NCBI GenBank assembly: GCA_028583605.1
Contig: CM053327.1
Coordinates: forward strand, 41,275,059 to 41,339,058
Length of the DNA: 64,000 bases
Origin: Dastarcus helophoroides
Taxonomy: Eukaryota; Arthropoda; Insecta; Coleoptera; Bothrideridae
Direction: 5' to 3'
Under the pieces are notes generated by a model that saw only the letters and a program-made list of their open reading frames with translations, ran no database searches and was not told the DNA's origin. A program made the position numbers and the translations under genes. Shown in pieces: positions 32,237 through 41,656 of this stretch. Numbering within the stretch: the first letter of the stretch is position 1; each line of letters starts with the position of its first letter.

Positions 32237-33918
32237 GTCGAATTAAAAAAATCAAACACTTGAGAGAGCCGATGTTTGCATAAGTTGAAATTTTCAAAAA
32301 ATTCAAGTTTTAAAAAAGAATTGAACTGTTTTAAAAAAATCGAATTTAATTTCTCAAAAATTTACCATTTCCACTTTTTTGAAAAAATTGGGATTTTTCA
32401 TTTTTAGAAACTCGCGTAATTTGCAAATTGTGAAAAATTTTTCTGTTACTTTTCAAGAATTTAGATTTTTCAAATTGTGTGGTTTTTTTAAAGACTCAAT
32501 ATTTGGTTTTTTTACAATTAAATACGAAATTTTTGGGAAAATTCAATATTTTTGATAATTGTGATATTTTGCAAATTTTTAGTTTTATTAAAAACACAAT
32601 TTTTCAAAATTTTCGGATTTATTCAACATTTTAACATTTTTTGAACATTTTCTAAAATTTTGGTTCTTAAAAATTTGGAACTCGCATTATTTGTAAAATT
32701 TTCGAACGATTACTTGTCGAAATTTCGTTATTTTTTAGAATTTGGATATCTTTCCATTCTCAGTTTAGAATTGAATTTTCGGATTTTATTGAAAAAAAAA
32801 ACTAAAAGAGTAAATAAATATCCATTTAGAAAAATTCAAAATTTTCAAAAAAAAGAATTAGTTGAAATGTTGTAATTTTAGGAAAGATCCAGAAAAAAGT
32901 CAAAATTCTAAGGAAAGTGGAAATTCTTTAGTCAAAACTTCCAAAAAAAGTCAAAATTGAAAAAAAAAGAATTAGTTGAAATGTTAAATTCTTAGAAAAG
33001 ATCCAGAAAAAAGTCTAAATTCTAAGGAAAGTAGAAATTCTTCAGTCAAAACTTTCAAAAAAGTCAAAATTTTAAAAATTTCGAAGCTTTCATGAAAGTT
33101 AAAACTTCCAAAAAAACCAACGTTTTAAAAACTCGTCGCCAAATTTTCGAAAAAAAGTTTAGATTTTAGAAACTAATCTGAGATTTTAAAAATATTCGAA
33201 ATTATGAAAAAATGTCAAGATTTAAAATAAAATGGAGAATTCTGAGTAAAATCTCCAAAAAATCCATATTTTCGAAAAGTACAAATCTTCCAAGAAAATC
33301 AAAATTACCAAAAATTTCGAAATTTTGGTTAGTTCAGAATTTGAAAAAAAATTAAAAAATAGCGAATATTAAAAAGTAATTTAATTAAAAAATGTCATTT
33401 TCATCAAAAAAAAGTTAGGATTTTCCAAAAAAAGTCAAAATTTTGAAAATATCGATAAAGTTCAAATTTTCGAAATAAATCAAAAATTTTAAAATGCTTG
33501 CAAAATAATCCGAAATTTTAACAAGAGTCGACTAAAAAAATCGATATTTTTAGATAAAGGCGAAATTTTAAAAAAAGTGAAAATTTGAAACGTTAAAATT
33601 TCTATAAACAAGAAAATCCGAAACATTCCTAAATTTTGACAGAAAATTGGGATTTAAAAGGGATCAAACTTTTGAAAAATAATGTCAGCATTTTGAAAAG
33701 ATACTGCAAACAGTCGATCTTTTCAAAAAATTTAAGGATTTTGATAAAATAGAGAAAATTTCAAAAAAACGTTTGCAGAAGGTGTAATTTTAAAAAATAA
33801 TTTGAATTTCAAAAATAATCAAAATTTTTAAGAAATATGGCGGAAACAAATGAAGCAGTTTTTGTTAAATTTTCAAAAAAAAGCTAAAATTTTCGAAGAA
33901 CTTAAATATTAAAGGAAA
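32237..33918 (+). repeat. Large duplication, copy 2
   Basis: Second copy of 29819-31452, offset by about 2.42-2.46 kb. It ends where a dispersed foldback-repeat monomer begins, suggesting that insertion or breakage there set the boundary. Confidence 0.8.
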
Positions 33919-34025
33919 CAGAGATACAGTATCTCTTTGAAGATGGTAGCTTGGTCATAGACACGCGTTAGAGCGACCTCTGTTGTGTTTCTTAATATTT
34001 CTTGGTTTCAGGGGACAAGCTCTCT
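33919..34025 (-). repeat. Solitary inverted monomer of the foldback repeat
   Basis: GATACAGTATCTCTTTGAAG, ACGCGTTAGAGCGACCTCTG and TTCTTGGTTTCAGGGGACAA, then CTATTTCAATTTTTC: one monomer in minus orientation, at the right edge of the large A-rich region. Confidence 0.85.
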
Positions 34026-34734
34026 ATTTCAATTTTTCAGGGTAGTTATTATTAATTATAAACTGTTTTTTTCTAGTTCTAGTTTCTAATTTTAGTTCTA
34101 GTTACAAAGAATGTTCCATAGACGTGATGTACATAGTCATAGAGCAATCAGGCACGTTTACAGAATTGATATTCAATGAAACGAAATTGCTTTCTTTTCA
34201 ATTTAAGATGTGGATTATGCTGAAAATTCCCCTGCATTCATATTGTATTCTGAATCTGCCACTAAATCTTCGGCTAACGCATGCATGGTCGCTTCGCATC
34301 TATCATATGCTGCCGAAGCGCCCGTGATAAATTACCCGCTGTGCCATCATTAATAACGATTTCCCAAGCGATTTTTACACATAAATTCTGATACTGTTGC
34401 TAAATTTATGCCACCATTGTGTATATATCTACTTTTTTTTAGTCTGCATGATTTATGTGACCACCTATCGAACGCTTAGCATAAACGAAAATTAAATTTT
34501 AGTTTAGGTAGCGTTTAATCATCAGTCACAATGAATAAAACCTAACCCCTCGATAAAAACTCAATTTTAAAACAGTACGACATTTATAAATGTTTTGTTG
34601 AATAATAAGTTGAGTGTCGAGTTTTTCAGAACTAAGTAGTAATTATCTGAAAGTACGCAGAACAGACGAATAGCCTACAAAATTTCATCTTCTGGACCTA
34701 TGGGTTACGTTGTGGGATCCTTTTTTTACTAAAA
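34026..34734. other. Single-copy-looking region, no gene supported
   Basis: Ordinary-complexity DNA. A 67-codon plus frame (34124-34327) has no recognised domain. Contains TTAATAACGATTTCC and ACACATAAATTCTG words, but nothing definable. Confidence 0.35.
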
Positions 34735-34738
34735 ATAT

Positions 34739-35090
34739 TATTTCGGGCTTATCGTTTTAAATGATTACTAACACAATTGAATAATACCCACCTTATTACC
34801 AAACTAAACTCGGAACACTACAACTGAAAAATGAACGCACTTATTTACTTCTAACTATTAACTCACTAATTACACTGACTGACTCTAACTAACTCGAGGG
34901 AAAGACGACTGCCTTATATAGTTCTGGCTCCCAGGTTCTAGAAGAATCCCGCAGATAAGGCTTATCGTTTGCAGAAACTTCTGGAACGCTTATCTGCCGT
35001 TTGCTTCGTTATCGCGGCCGCTTTCCCCTTATCAGATCTTTCTAGAAAATTTTCCTACGCACTAAATTTTATAATTTACATTTCGTTACA
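34739..35090 (-). mobile_element. Solo LTR, minus orientation, ATAT target duplication
   Basis: On the minus strand it begins TGTAACGAAATG and ends in a diverged CCGAAATA instead of GCGCAACA. It is flanked by ATAT at 34735-34738 and 35091-35094. The promoter region appears as CCTTATATAG. Same family as the LTRs at 7137, 12682 and 13128. The following 70 bp (ATATCTACAAAAATATCC onwards) match 13058-13127. Confidence 0.83.
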
Positions 35091-35165
35091 ATATCTACAA
35101 AAATATCCGGATTTTTAATTACAAATATTTTAAGAAGTAAAGTGAATTTTCCGCGCAAAAAATTG

Positions 35166-35300
35166 GGTACGTGCAGATTGCAGTACCTTCTTTTGACTAA
35201 AGGGTTTATCTCTACAGAGACAAATGACAGACTCTATAGAGTCTGGCATCGATCTCTTCTGGCCAAATTAACATCCTACAGTCTTCCTTCTGGGCTCTAC
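35166..35300 (+). pseudogene. LINE RT fragment, left of the LTR retrotransposon
   Basis: The plus-strand frame reads RVWHRSLLAKLTSYSLPSGLY, the block after the first RT aspartate in the LINE family also present at 13.9-17.4 kb (LLTKLTSYGLPPGLC). It breaks off at the LTR retrotransposon and resumes at 42004. Confidence 0.8.
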
Positions 35301-35306
35301 TTTTTT

Positions 35307-35653
35307 TGTAATGGATTTTCCGTCGTAGATACCTCGGACGTGATTTAGTAAATATAATTAAAGAGATTGATTTTGTGTACTATAATATATTAATACTTTT
35401 AAATGCTCCTTATAATAAACTTACTTCTACTAAAGGTTTGACCAGACTGACTATTCTAATTCTAAATACAATACATACATTTTACACCCTGATCCTTTTT
35501 CGCAACGGGGTTTCCGCTTGTTCTTTAGTTAGATCTTACAAGTGGCGGAAACGTCTAACACACAATAAGAATAAGTAATTTAGATAAAACAGATGTAACA
35601 ACTTTGGTACTAAGAAGGGTCTGGACCCAAGTGGGTAGGATAGGTACATTACA
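35307..35653 (-). repeat. 3' LTR of the retrotransposon
   Basis: 347 bp; on the minus strand it runs from TGTAATGTACC to CCATTACA, so the ends are 7-bp inverted repeats (TGTAATG/CATTACA). It differs from the 5' LTR in GGACGTG for GGACATG, TAGATAAAAC for TAGATGAAAC and GTAGGATAGG for GTAGGGTAGG. A short palindromic GGGTCCAGACCC lies near the LTR start. Small ORFs inside both LTRs are not genes. Confidence 0.95.
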
Positions 35654-35662
35654 CCTCCCCCC
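35654..35662 (-). promoter_or_regulatory. Polypurine tract (plus-strand primer)
   Basis: GGGGGGAGG on the element strand lies immediately upstream of the 3' LTR, where the RNase H-resistant primer for plus-strand DNA synthesis is expected. Confidence 0.9.
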
Positions 35663-36336
35663 GTAAGAAAAAGAAAATATGGAACAATATTTTCGTTAAA
35701 ATAAATCATAGATGTAATTAAAGATGAAAAGGAAATTAGTAGATGTACACAAAACTGTCTGAAGTTTAAGATTACATAATATGAGGTTAACAAATCAATT
35801 ATATTAATTAAAATAAAATAAAATTAAAACATATTAACTATCGATTAATATTTTTATAATAACTATTACTACTTTTTTATCAACTAAAACTAGATAATAC
35901 AATAAGTTACAAACAAAAATACATACATAAATAAAAATTACACTTTAATGAATTCTGCGTCTAGGTCATTATTCGGTTCTGAACTCATTTGCATTTCGAT
36001 CGACAGGGTTTTTCTTTTGAACATAAATTAAATGTAAAGCAATTTTTATTTTTTTTTGATTATAACAATCGGTGAAGAGAAAGAAAATTGTAATCGTGTA
36101 TAAAATATAACATTTCAAGCTCAAGAATGTGGAGAAAAATATGTAAATGGTTTTACGAAATCTAGTTCTCTTACAACTATTTAGTTCATTTGATAAACAT
36201 TCTTTCATGGTTTGTTTTAATTCTAAATTCAAGGAATTATCTTGGATTTAATCAATATAATTTTTTGAGGTTTCTCATGACATATAAATCTATAATTTTT
36301 TTTCCAAAGATTAAAGTAGTAACTTAAAGTTCTTGT
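35663..36336 (-). other. 3' untranslated region of the retrotransposon, no env
   Basis: About 670 bp between the pol stop and the polypurine tract. The only frame, 87 codons at 35969-36232, has one hydrophobic stretch (IYIFFSTFLSLKCYILYTI) but no envelope motif, furin site or signal peptide. Either an env remnant or untranslated sequence; I favour the latter. Confidence 0.6.
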
Positions 36337-39300
36337 TTATTCTGCTATAAAGGCTAATTTTAATCTATTATTATGAACAATTACAGGTTTATTTTTTACT
36401 TTTATTGTGGAATTAGTTTCGGAATTAATATCTATTATCTCATAAGGACCATTATAATTGGGTGAAAGCTTTTTTGACGTTCCCGGCTTAGAGGTTTCGT
36501 CTAGAACATATACTTTGTCTCCAATAGAAAATTTCTGATTGTTAATCTTTTTATCGTAGATTTCTTTATTTTTCTCTTTTGATTTTATTAAATTGTCTTT
36601 AGCATATTTGTGGCTAAAATGTAATTTTAATTTTAATTCGTCTAAGTAGTCGTCATAGGTGTACTGAAAAGTTGGCTCTTTACAGATTGAAGAAGGTAAT
36701 TGTGGTTTAATTCCAAATATTAGTTCAAAAGGCGTAAATTTCGTTGATGTGTGTTCTGTTGTATTGTATGAAAACATAGCGAAGTCGATCCACTCGTCCC
36801 AATCGTCTTGATTTTTATTAATATAATGTTTTAGGTAATCACCTAGGGTTAAATGACTACGTTCCAAAGCACCGTTTGTTTGAGGATGATATGCGCTAGT
36901 ATTAATTTGTTTGATTTTAAAAAGTTTACTAATTTCTTTTAATAAGTTGGAGTTAAAATCTTTTCCTTGATCCGTTAAAATGTAATTTGGAATTCCGAAT
37001 TTGCAAATAAACTTTTGAACTAGAGTTTTGGCTATTCTAATCGTATCATGATTAGGTAATGAATATGCTTGTGAAAATTTGGATAGATCGTCTTGTAATG
37101 TTAAAATGTATTTATTTCCGTTTAGAGTTAATGGTAGGGGACCAACAATATCTAGAAAAATCTTTTCAAAAGGTTTTTCGGATGTGGTAGTTAATTTCAT
37201 AGGACATCTGTTCTTTTTACGAACTAATTTATTTTTTTGACATGTTTCACAAAATTTGATAAATGTTTTTATGTCGTTTTTCATATTACTCCATTTGTAA
37301 TTTTGTTTTATTCTATTGAAAGTGCGATGAAACCCTGAATGTCCACTAACTGGGTGAGAATGGTTTTCTTCTAAAATTTTATTTATTTCTGAATAATTTG
37401 GTGTAATTAATTCATTGTGGCATATATTTATTTGTATATTTGTTTGTTTAAACAAAAATCTAAGCATTATCCTTACTTGATTCCATTTTATCTTGTCGAA
37501 ACTCAAACAAAGTCTTGGCAAATTAATAATCGGAACGTTATGAAAGAGTAAATAATTTTTTAAATTTTTAAGGCAATTAAATAAATTTTCGTAAGAAGTT
37601 GAATCCCAATAAAATTCTTTAGTTATTAGATATAAAATCTTTTGTTTATTTTCTTGAAAATCTACAATGTCTCCGATTTTGTAATTTGTATTTGCGTTAG
37701 TAGAAAAATGATTAAATCTGTTTTGAAAATCTTTTTGAATTTTATCATAGAATATTAAATCTCTAGCTAAAGGAAGAATTAGGCATTCTTTGGAATCTAT
37801 TAAACTGGATTTTATTTCTTTTATGTTATTATTAGTGATTATCATTTTGTCTCGCATTTCTAAAAATCTTTTGTAGGTGGTTTGAGTTGAATCAATAATT
37901 TTCATTTCACAATCTATTGGATTACGACTAAGTGCATCAGTATTATTATTAAGCTTTCCTGGTTTATAAATTATTTGGTATTTATATTCTTCAAGAGCTA
38001 ATCTCCATCTAATAAGACGCGAACCGGGGTCTTTTACGTTAAATAACCATGTGAGTGGTCGATGATCAGTCATAATTATAAATTCTCTGCCATATAGGTA
38101 AGGTCTAAAGTGTTTTATACTCCAGACAATAGCAAGCATTTCTTTTTCGGTAGTGGAATAATTTCCTTCTGCTTTATTTAGAGTACGGCTAGCATAAGCT
38201 ATAGGTAAATCATTTGGGGGTTGACCTTGTGAAAGTATGGCACCTATGGCATAATTACTTGCATCAGTACTTAAAATAAATGGCTTATTAAAATCTGGAT
38301 ATTGTAGAATAGGAGGAGAAATTAACAAATTTCGCAAATCTTCGAAAGTTTTTTGCTCTAAACTTGTCCATAGAAATTTAGTATCTTTTTTTAATAATTT
38401 TGTTAAAGGTTGGGTAAGTTTGCTAAAATCTTTGATGAATCGTCTATAATATCCGATCAGACCTAAGAAGGATTTAATATCATGTTGAGATTTAGGAACT
38501 GGAAAATTACTTACAGCTTGTGCCTTTTTCGGATCTGGTAAAACACCTTTGTCTGTGATAAGATGACCTAAGTACATAACTTCTTTTCTAAGAAATTCAC
38601 ATTTATCCGGCTGTATTTTAAAATTAAAATCAGAAAGTCTTTGAAATACTTCCTTTAACCGTTTGTTATGAGTTTCCAGAGAGTCAGCGTGTACAACAAT
38701 GTCATCTAAATAAACAAAGCAGCGGTAGTTTTGAATACCAGCTAAAACTGTGTTCATTACCCTTTGAAAGGTAGAGGGGGCGTTTTTTAACCCGAAGGGC
38801 ATTCGATTAAACTGATAATGTCCTGATGGAACACTGAACGCAGTTTTAGGTGCATCGGTAGGATTAAGCGTAATTTGATGGAATCCAGATGTAAGGTCTA
38901 AGGTGGTAAAATATTTAGAGTGGCCTAATTGATCTAATATTTCGGTAATATTAGGTAACGGGTAAGAATCTCCGACTGTGATGTTATTTAATTTCCGGTA
39001 ATCTATAACCAATCTCCATTTTTTTGTTTCGGAAGCATCATCTTTTTTCGGTACTATCCAGACAGGAGCATTCCAAGGAGAACACGATGGTTCTATAATA
39101 TTTTGGTCAAGCATTTTCTTTATTTGTTTATTAACTTCTTCTTTGTGAATCTGGGGATATCTATAAGTTTTAGCGTTAATTGGAATATTGGAAGTAGTAG
39201 GAATATCATGTACAAATTTATCAGAAGCGGTTAAATCATCACCCTCTAAATAAAAAATGTGATTAAATTCATAGCACATATTCAGTAATGAAAGTTTTTC

Positions 39301-40470
39301 TTCTTCGTTTAAATGTTCACTTCCTAAATTTGATTTTAAAAGTTCTAATCGATTGGAATTGCAATTTTGATCCTTGGTGCAAACGTTAACATTGGCAATA
39401 TTTTCTCTGCCTGTCTCAATGGATTCTAATTTAATAGAAATTTTATTAATTTTTATTGGTTTATCCGTTGTGTTCAAAATAGTCGTAATGGCTGTATTAT
39501 CATTTAATACTCTCACAATGCTATTAGATAAGTATATACCATCTTTTTTTAATAATAATTTTGGAACGATACCTTCTTTTATTGTGGGATTGTCCACATG
39601 TATTTTAATAACTTGTTCGCATCTAGGTTTTACAATATTTGACAAATTCATCAAATTGAAATTAGAAGCAATAAAATTATTTGAATTGGTAGGCACAGTA
39701 GAAATAGTAGGATTCGAATTATATGAATTAGAACAAATAGTAGATTTGGAACAATTTGAGTTGGCAGAAATAGCAGAACTTGGAAAATTTGATTTACGTA
39801 AATTGGTTGAAATAGTACACTTTGAATTGCTAGAATTAGTAAAGTTTGAATTAGTAAAGATAGTCGAATTACAATTATTTGAATTAGGAGATATATAAGA
39901 CTTCGATTTGTTTGATTTAGTAAATATAGTAGAATTCGAATTATTTGAGTTAGTAGGAATAGTAGAAATAGAATTATTTGAATTAGTAAATGTAGTAGAA
40001 CTTGAATTATTACAATTAGTAGCAGTAGTATTCTTCAATTGATATAGATCAAGAGAATTTACATTGTCAATACTTAACAATTTATCTTTACATCTAATGT
40101 CACAATTGTGCGAAGTAAGAAAATCATTTCCTAAGATTCCGTCATAAGGAATAGGAAAATCATTAGCAACAATATGTAACGTGTGAAGCAATAATTTATT
40201 ACCAACATTTAGTTCAATGTAGCAATAACCTAAGGTTTTTGTTTTATTATTAACGTCTAAATCTATACCATTTAAAGTAAACATCGTATCATTGAAAAAT
40301 GGAACATCGCTTTTTAGGTTTTTTAATTTTATTAAAGAAATGTCCGCACCGGAGTCAATCATGAAAGTGATAGGTTGATAATTAAATTGGTGGGACTCTA
40401 AATTAACATAAAAAGGAGAACCTGTTTTAATTAAGGAAATCTGAGCTGATCTGAATTTTATTGCCCGAGG
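36337..40470 (-). CDS. Pol polyprotein: protease, reverse transcriptase, RNase H, integrase
   Basis: Open from the codon after the gag stop to 36337. The first ATG is at 40362, but it lies two residues before the protease aspartate, so true pol must be made as a fusion with gag. Numbering from that Met (1341 residues): protease DSGAD at 3-7 and ILGND at 76-80; an Asn/Ser/Thr-rich linker at about 112-232; RT with DYRKLNN, TLDLTSGFHQ and the catalytic YLDD at 551-554; RNase H with STDAS at 698-702 and TDHRPL; integrase zinc finger (H1003, H1008 or H1012, C1038, C1041); catalytic D1071, D1131, E1167 with 35 residues between the last two; and a C-terminal GPYEI element at about 1310. Length and order fit errantivirus-like Ty3/gypsy pol (17.6/297-like). 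All catalytic residues are present. Confidence 0.95.
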   Translation of the reverse strand, partial: PRAIKFRSAQISLIKTGSPFYVNLESHQFNYQPITFMIDSGADISLIKLKNLKSDVPFFNDTMFTLNGIDLDVNNKTKTLGYCYIELNVGNKLLLHTLHIVANDFPIPYDGILGNDFLTSHNCDIRCKDKLLSIDNVNSLDLYQLKNTTATNCNNSSSTTFTNSNNSISTIPTNSNNSNSTIFTKSNKSKSYISPNSNNCNSTIFTNSNFTNSSNSKCTISTNLRKSNFPSSAISANSNCSKSTICSNSYNSNPTISTVPTNSNNFIASNFNLMNLSNIVKPRCEQVIKIHVDNPTIKEGIVPKLLLKKDGIYLSNSIVRVLNDNTAITTILNTTDKPIKINKISIKLESIETGRENIANVNVCTKDQNCNSNRLELLKSNLGSEHLNEEEKLSLLNMCYEFNHIFYLEGDDLTASDKFVHDIPTTSNIPINAKTYRYPQIHKEEVNKQIKKMLDQNIIEPSCSPWNAPVWIVPKKDDASETKKWRLVIDYRKLNNITVGDSYPLPNITEILDQLGHSKYFTTLDLTSGFHQITLNPTDAPKTAFSVPSGHYQFNRMPFGLKNAPSTFQRVMNTVLAGIQNYRCFVYLDDIVVHADSLETHNKRLKEVFQRLSDFNFKIQPDKCEFLRKEVMYLGHLITDKGVLPDPKKAQAVSNFPVPKSQHDIKSFLGLIGYYRRFIKDFSKLTQPLTKLLKKDTKFLWTSLEQKTFEDLRNLLISPPILQYPDFNKPFILSTDASNYAIGAILSQGQPPNDLPIAYASRTLNKAEGNYSTTEKEMLAIVWSIKHFRPYLYGREFIIMTDHRPLTWLFNVKDPGSRLIRWRLALEEYKYQIIYKPGKLNNNTDALSRNPIDCEMKIIDSTQTTYKRFLEMRDKMIITNNNIKEIKSSLIDSKECLILPLARDLIFYDKIQKDFQNRFNHFSTNANTNYKIGDIVDFQENKQKILYLITKEFYWDSTSYENLFNCLKNLKNYLLFHNVPIINLPRLCLSFDKIKWNQVRIMLRFLFKQTNIQINICHNELITPNYSEINKILEENHSHPVSGHSGFHRTFNRIKQNYKWSNMKNDIKTFIKFCETCQKNKLVRKKNRCPMKLTTTSEKPFEKIFLDIVGPLPLTLNGNKYILTLQDDLSKFSQAYSLPNHDTIRIAKTLVQKFICKFGIPNYILTDQGKDFNSNLLKEISKLFKIKQINTSAYHPQTNGALERSHLTLGDYLKHYINKNQDDWDEWIDFAMFSYNTTEHTSTKFTPFELIFGIKPQLPSSICKEPTFQYTYDDYLDELKLKLHFSHKYAKDNLIKSKEKNKEIYDKKINNQKFSIGDKVYVLDETSKPGTSKKLSPNYNGPYEIIDINSETNSTIKVKNKPVIVHNNRLKLAFIAE
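39660..40030 (-). repeat. Minisatellite encoding the Asn/Ser-rich linker of Pol
   Basis: Degenerate repeats of GAATTATTTGAATTAGTA and variants (plus strand). On the coding strand they give iterated TNSNNSNSTIFT-like peptides between protease and RT. Indels in the repeat would keep frame when multiples of three, which is what is observed. Confidence 0.75.
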
Positions 40471-41454
40471 TTAGTACTGAAAATTTTGAATTTGTTCACT
40501 TTGAATTCCAACTACATTACCTCTAGAAGTTGAAGGATTATTTTGATTTTGTGCTTTCCTCATTTCATTATATTGACGTTTCCTGCATTCTTGAATTAAG
40601 TGTCCCTTATTTTTACAGTAATTGCAAATTTTAATATCATTAGGGCTTTGAATATTTGAATTTGGATAATTGTTATAGGTATTAGAATTTTCTCTATAAG
40701 ATTTATTTGGGATTTGCTGAGAATTTGAATTGAATCGAATATTATCTTCATTTTTTGAAATTCTAATTCTACAGTTAAAATTATTCTGACCTGATTTATT
40801 GCAGTAAGTGCAAAATTTATGATTATATGAGCTTAAATTGTGATATTTTGCCATTTCGATTTTGGATTTAATTTGTTGCTCTTCGCTTAATGCAATAGAT
40901 ACAGCTTCTTCTAATGATTCCGGTTTTTGCGATTTTACTAAAATTTTTAATTCTTTTTCCAAACCATTAATAAAAACATCAAGTGACTGTTGCTTATACA
41001 TATCGATTAGGGTATCTCTAGTGATTCTAGGTAATTTATGATCAATAGTGCTTACTAAGTTAATAAAACAATTTTCTAGTTTTATAGAGAAGGAAAGTAC
41101 ATTTTCACCTGAATTTTGTTTACATGCGCTAAGTTCAAATTGTCTTTGACTTTGAGTGCGTCTCTCCGAATAGGCATTTAATAAATGTTGTTTCAAAGAT
41201 TCCCAGTCGTCAAATATTCTATTACGAATAATGGCTCTAGCGTGATCCGTTAATCGAGTCTTTATTATCGCAAACAATGCTCGTTTAAATCTGGGTTTAA
41301 CTAAATTTAAAGCGTCTTCACAATTGTCCAAAAATTTATTCAGTTTTAGTTTATTGCCGTCAAATCTTTCAATCATTTTTTCAGCAATTTCTATTGAAAT
41401 GAAATCGGTTAAATCACTTGCACTAGCACTATTTTCGGTTGAAGCTGTGGCCAT
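40471..41454 (-). CDS. Gag polyprotein of the LTR retrotransposon
   Basis: A frame of 327 codons from the ATG at 41454, chosen over the upstream one at 41505 because it sits in ACCATGG. The N-terminal two thirds carry the capsid-like region (RFDGNKLKLNKFLDNCEDAL, RALFAIIKTRLTDHARAII, FDDWESLKQHLLNAYSERRT) that packages the RNA and forms the particle. The C-terminus has two zinc knuckles: the first, CTYCNKSGQNNFNC, has Gln where the conserved His should be; the second, CNYCKNKGHLIQEC, is a perfect CX2CX4HX4C. The frame stops at UAA (40473-40471), and pol continues in the same frame directly after it. No stop or frameshift interrupts gag. Confidence 0.93.
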   Translation of the reverse strand: MATASTENSASASDLTDFISIEIAEKMIERFDGNKLKLNKFLDNCEDALNLVKPRFKRALFAIIKTRLTDHARAIIRNRIFDDWESLKQHLLNAYSERRTQSQRQFELSACKQNSGENVLSFSIKLENCFINLVSTIDHKLPRITRDTLIDMYKQQSLDVFINGLEKELKILVKSQKPESLEEAVSIALSEEQQIKSKIEMAKYHNLSSYNHKFCTYCNKSGQNNFNCRIRISKNEDNIRFNSNSQQIPNKSYRENSNTYNNYPNSNIQSPNDIKICNYCKNKGHLIQECRKRQYNEMRKAQNQNNPSTSRGNVVGIQSEQIQNFQY

Positions 41455-41635
41455 GGTGAAGTCGATGACAATGAGGACAGAGAGTTCGTGTAAAGAAAAA
41501 TTCAACTTACAGTTTGTTGAACAGGTGTATTCTTCTTAAATGTTGTTTGATCCTTGTAGTAGAACTGGTAGAGTAGTAAATTTGTAATCGATGTGGGTAC
41601 ACGATTGGAGATTTGTAGAAATTTAGAAAATCCAG

Positions 41636-41656
41636 CACTTCTGACACCACTTTTTT
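41636..41656 (-). promoter_or_regulatory. Leader and primer-binding-site-like sequence
   Basis: On the element strand the 5' LTR is followed by AAAAAAG and then TGGTGTCAGAAG. A TGG start within a few bases of the LTR is expected for a tRNA primer-binding site (complement of the CCA end). The tRNA was not identified. Confidence 0.65.

Noticed and set aside
35375..35578. 67-codon ORF, identical at 41725-41928
   Set aside because: It lies inside the two LTRs and is duplicated simply because the LTRs are.
35969..36232. Possible env gene of the LTR retrotransposon
   Set aside because: Only 87 codons, with one hydrophobic stretch and no signal peptide, cleavage site or fusion motif; too short for an envelope protein.
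39374..39898. 174-codon plus-strand ORF
   Set aside because: Antisense shadow of pol through the repetitive linker region.
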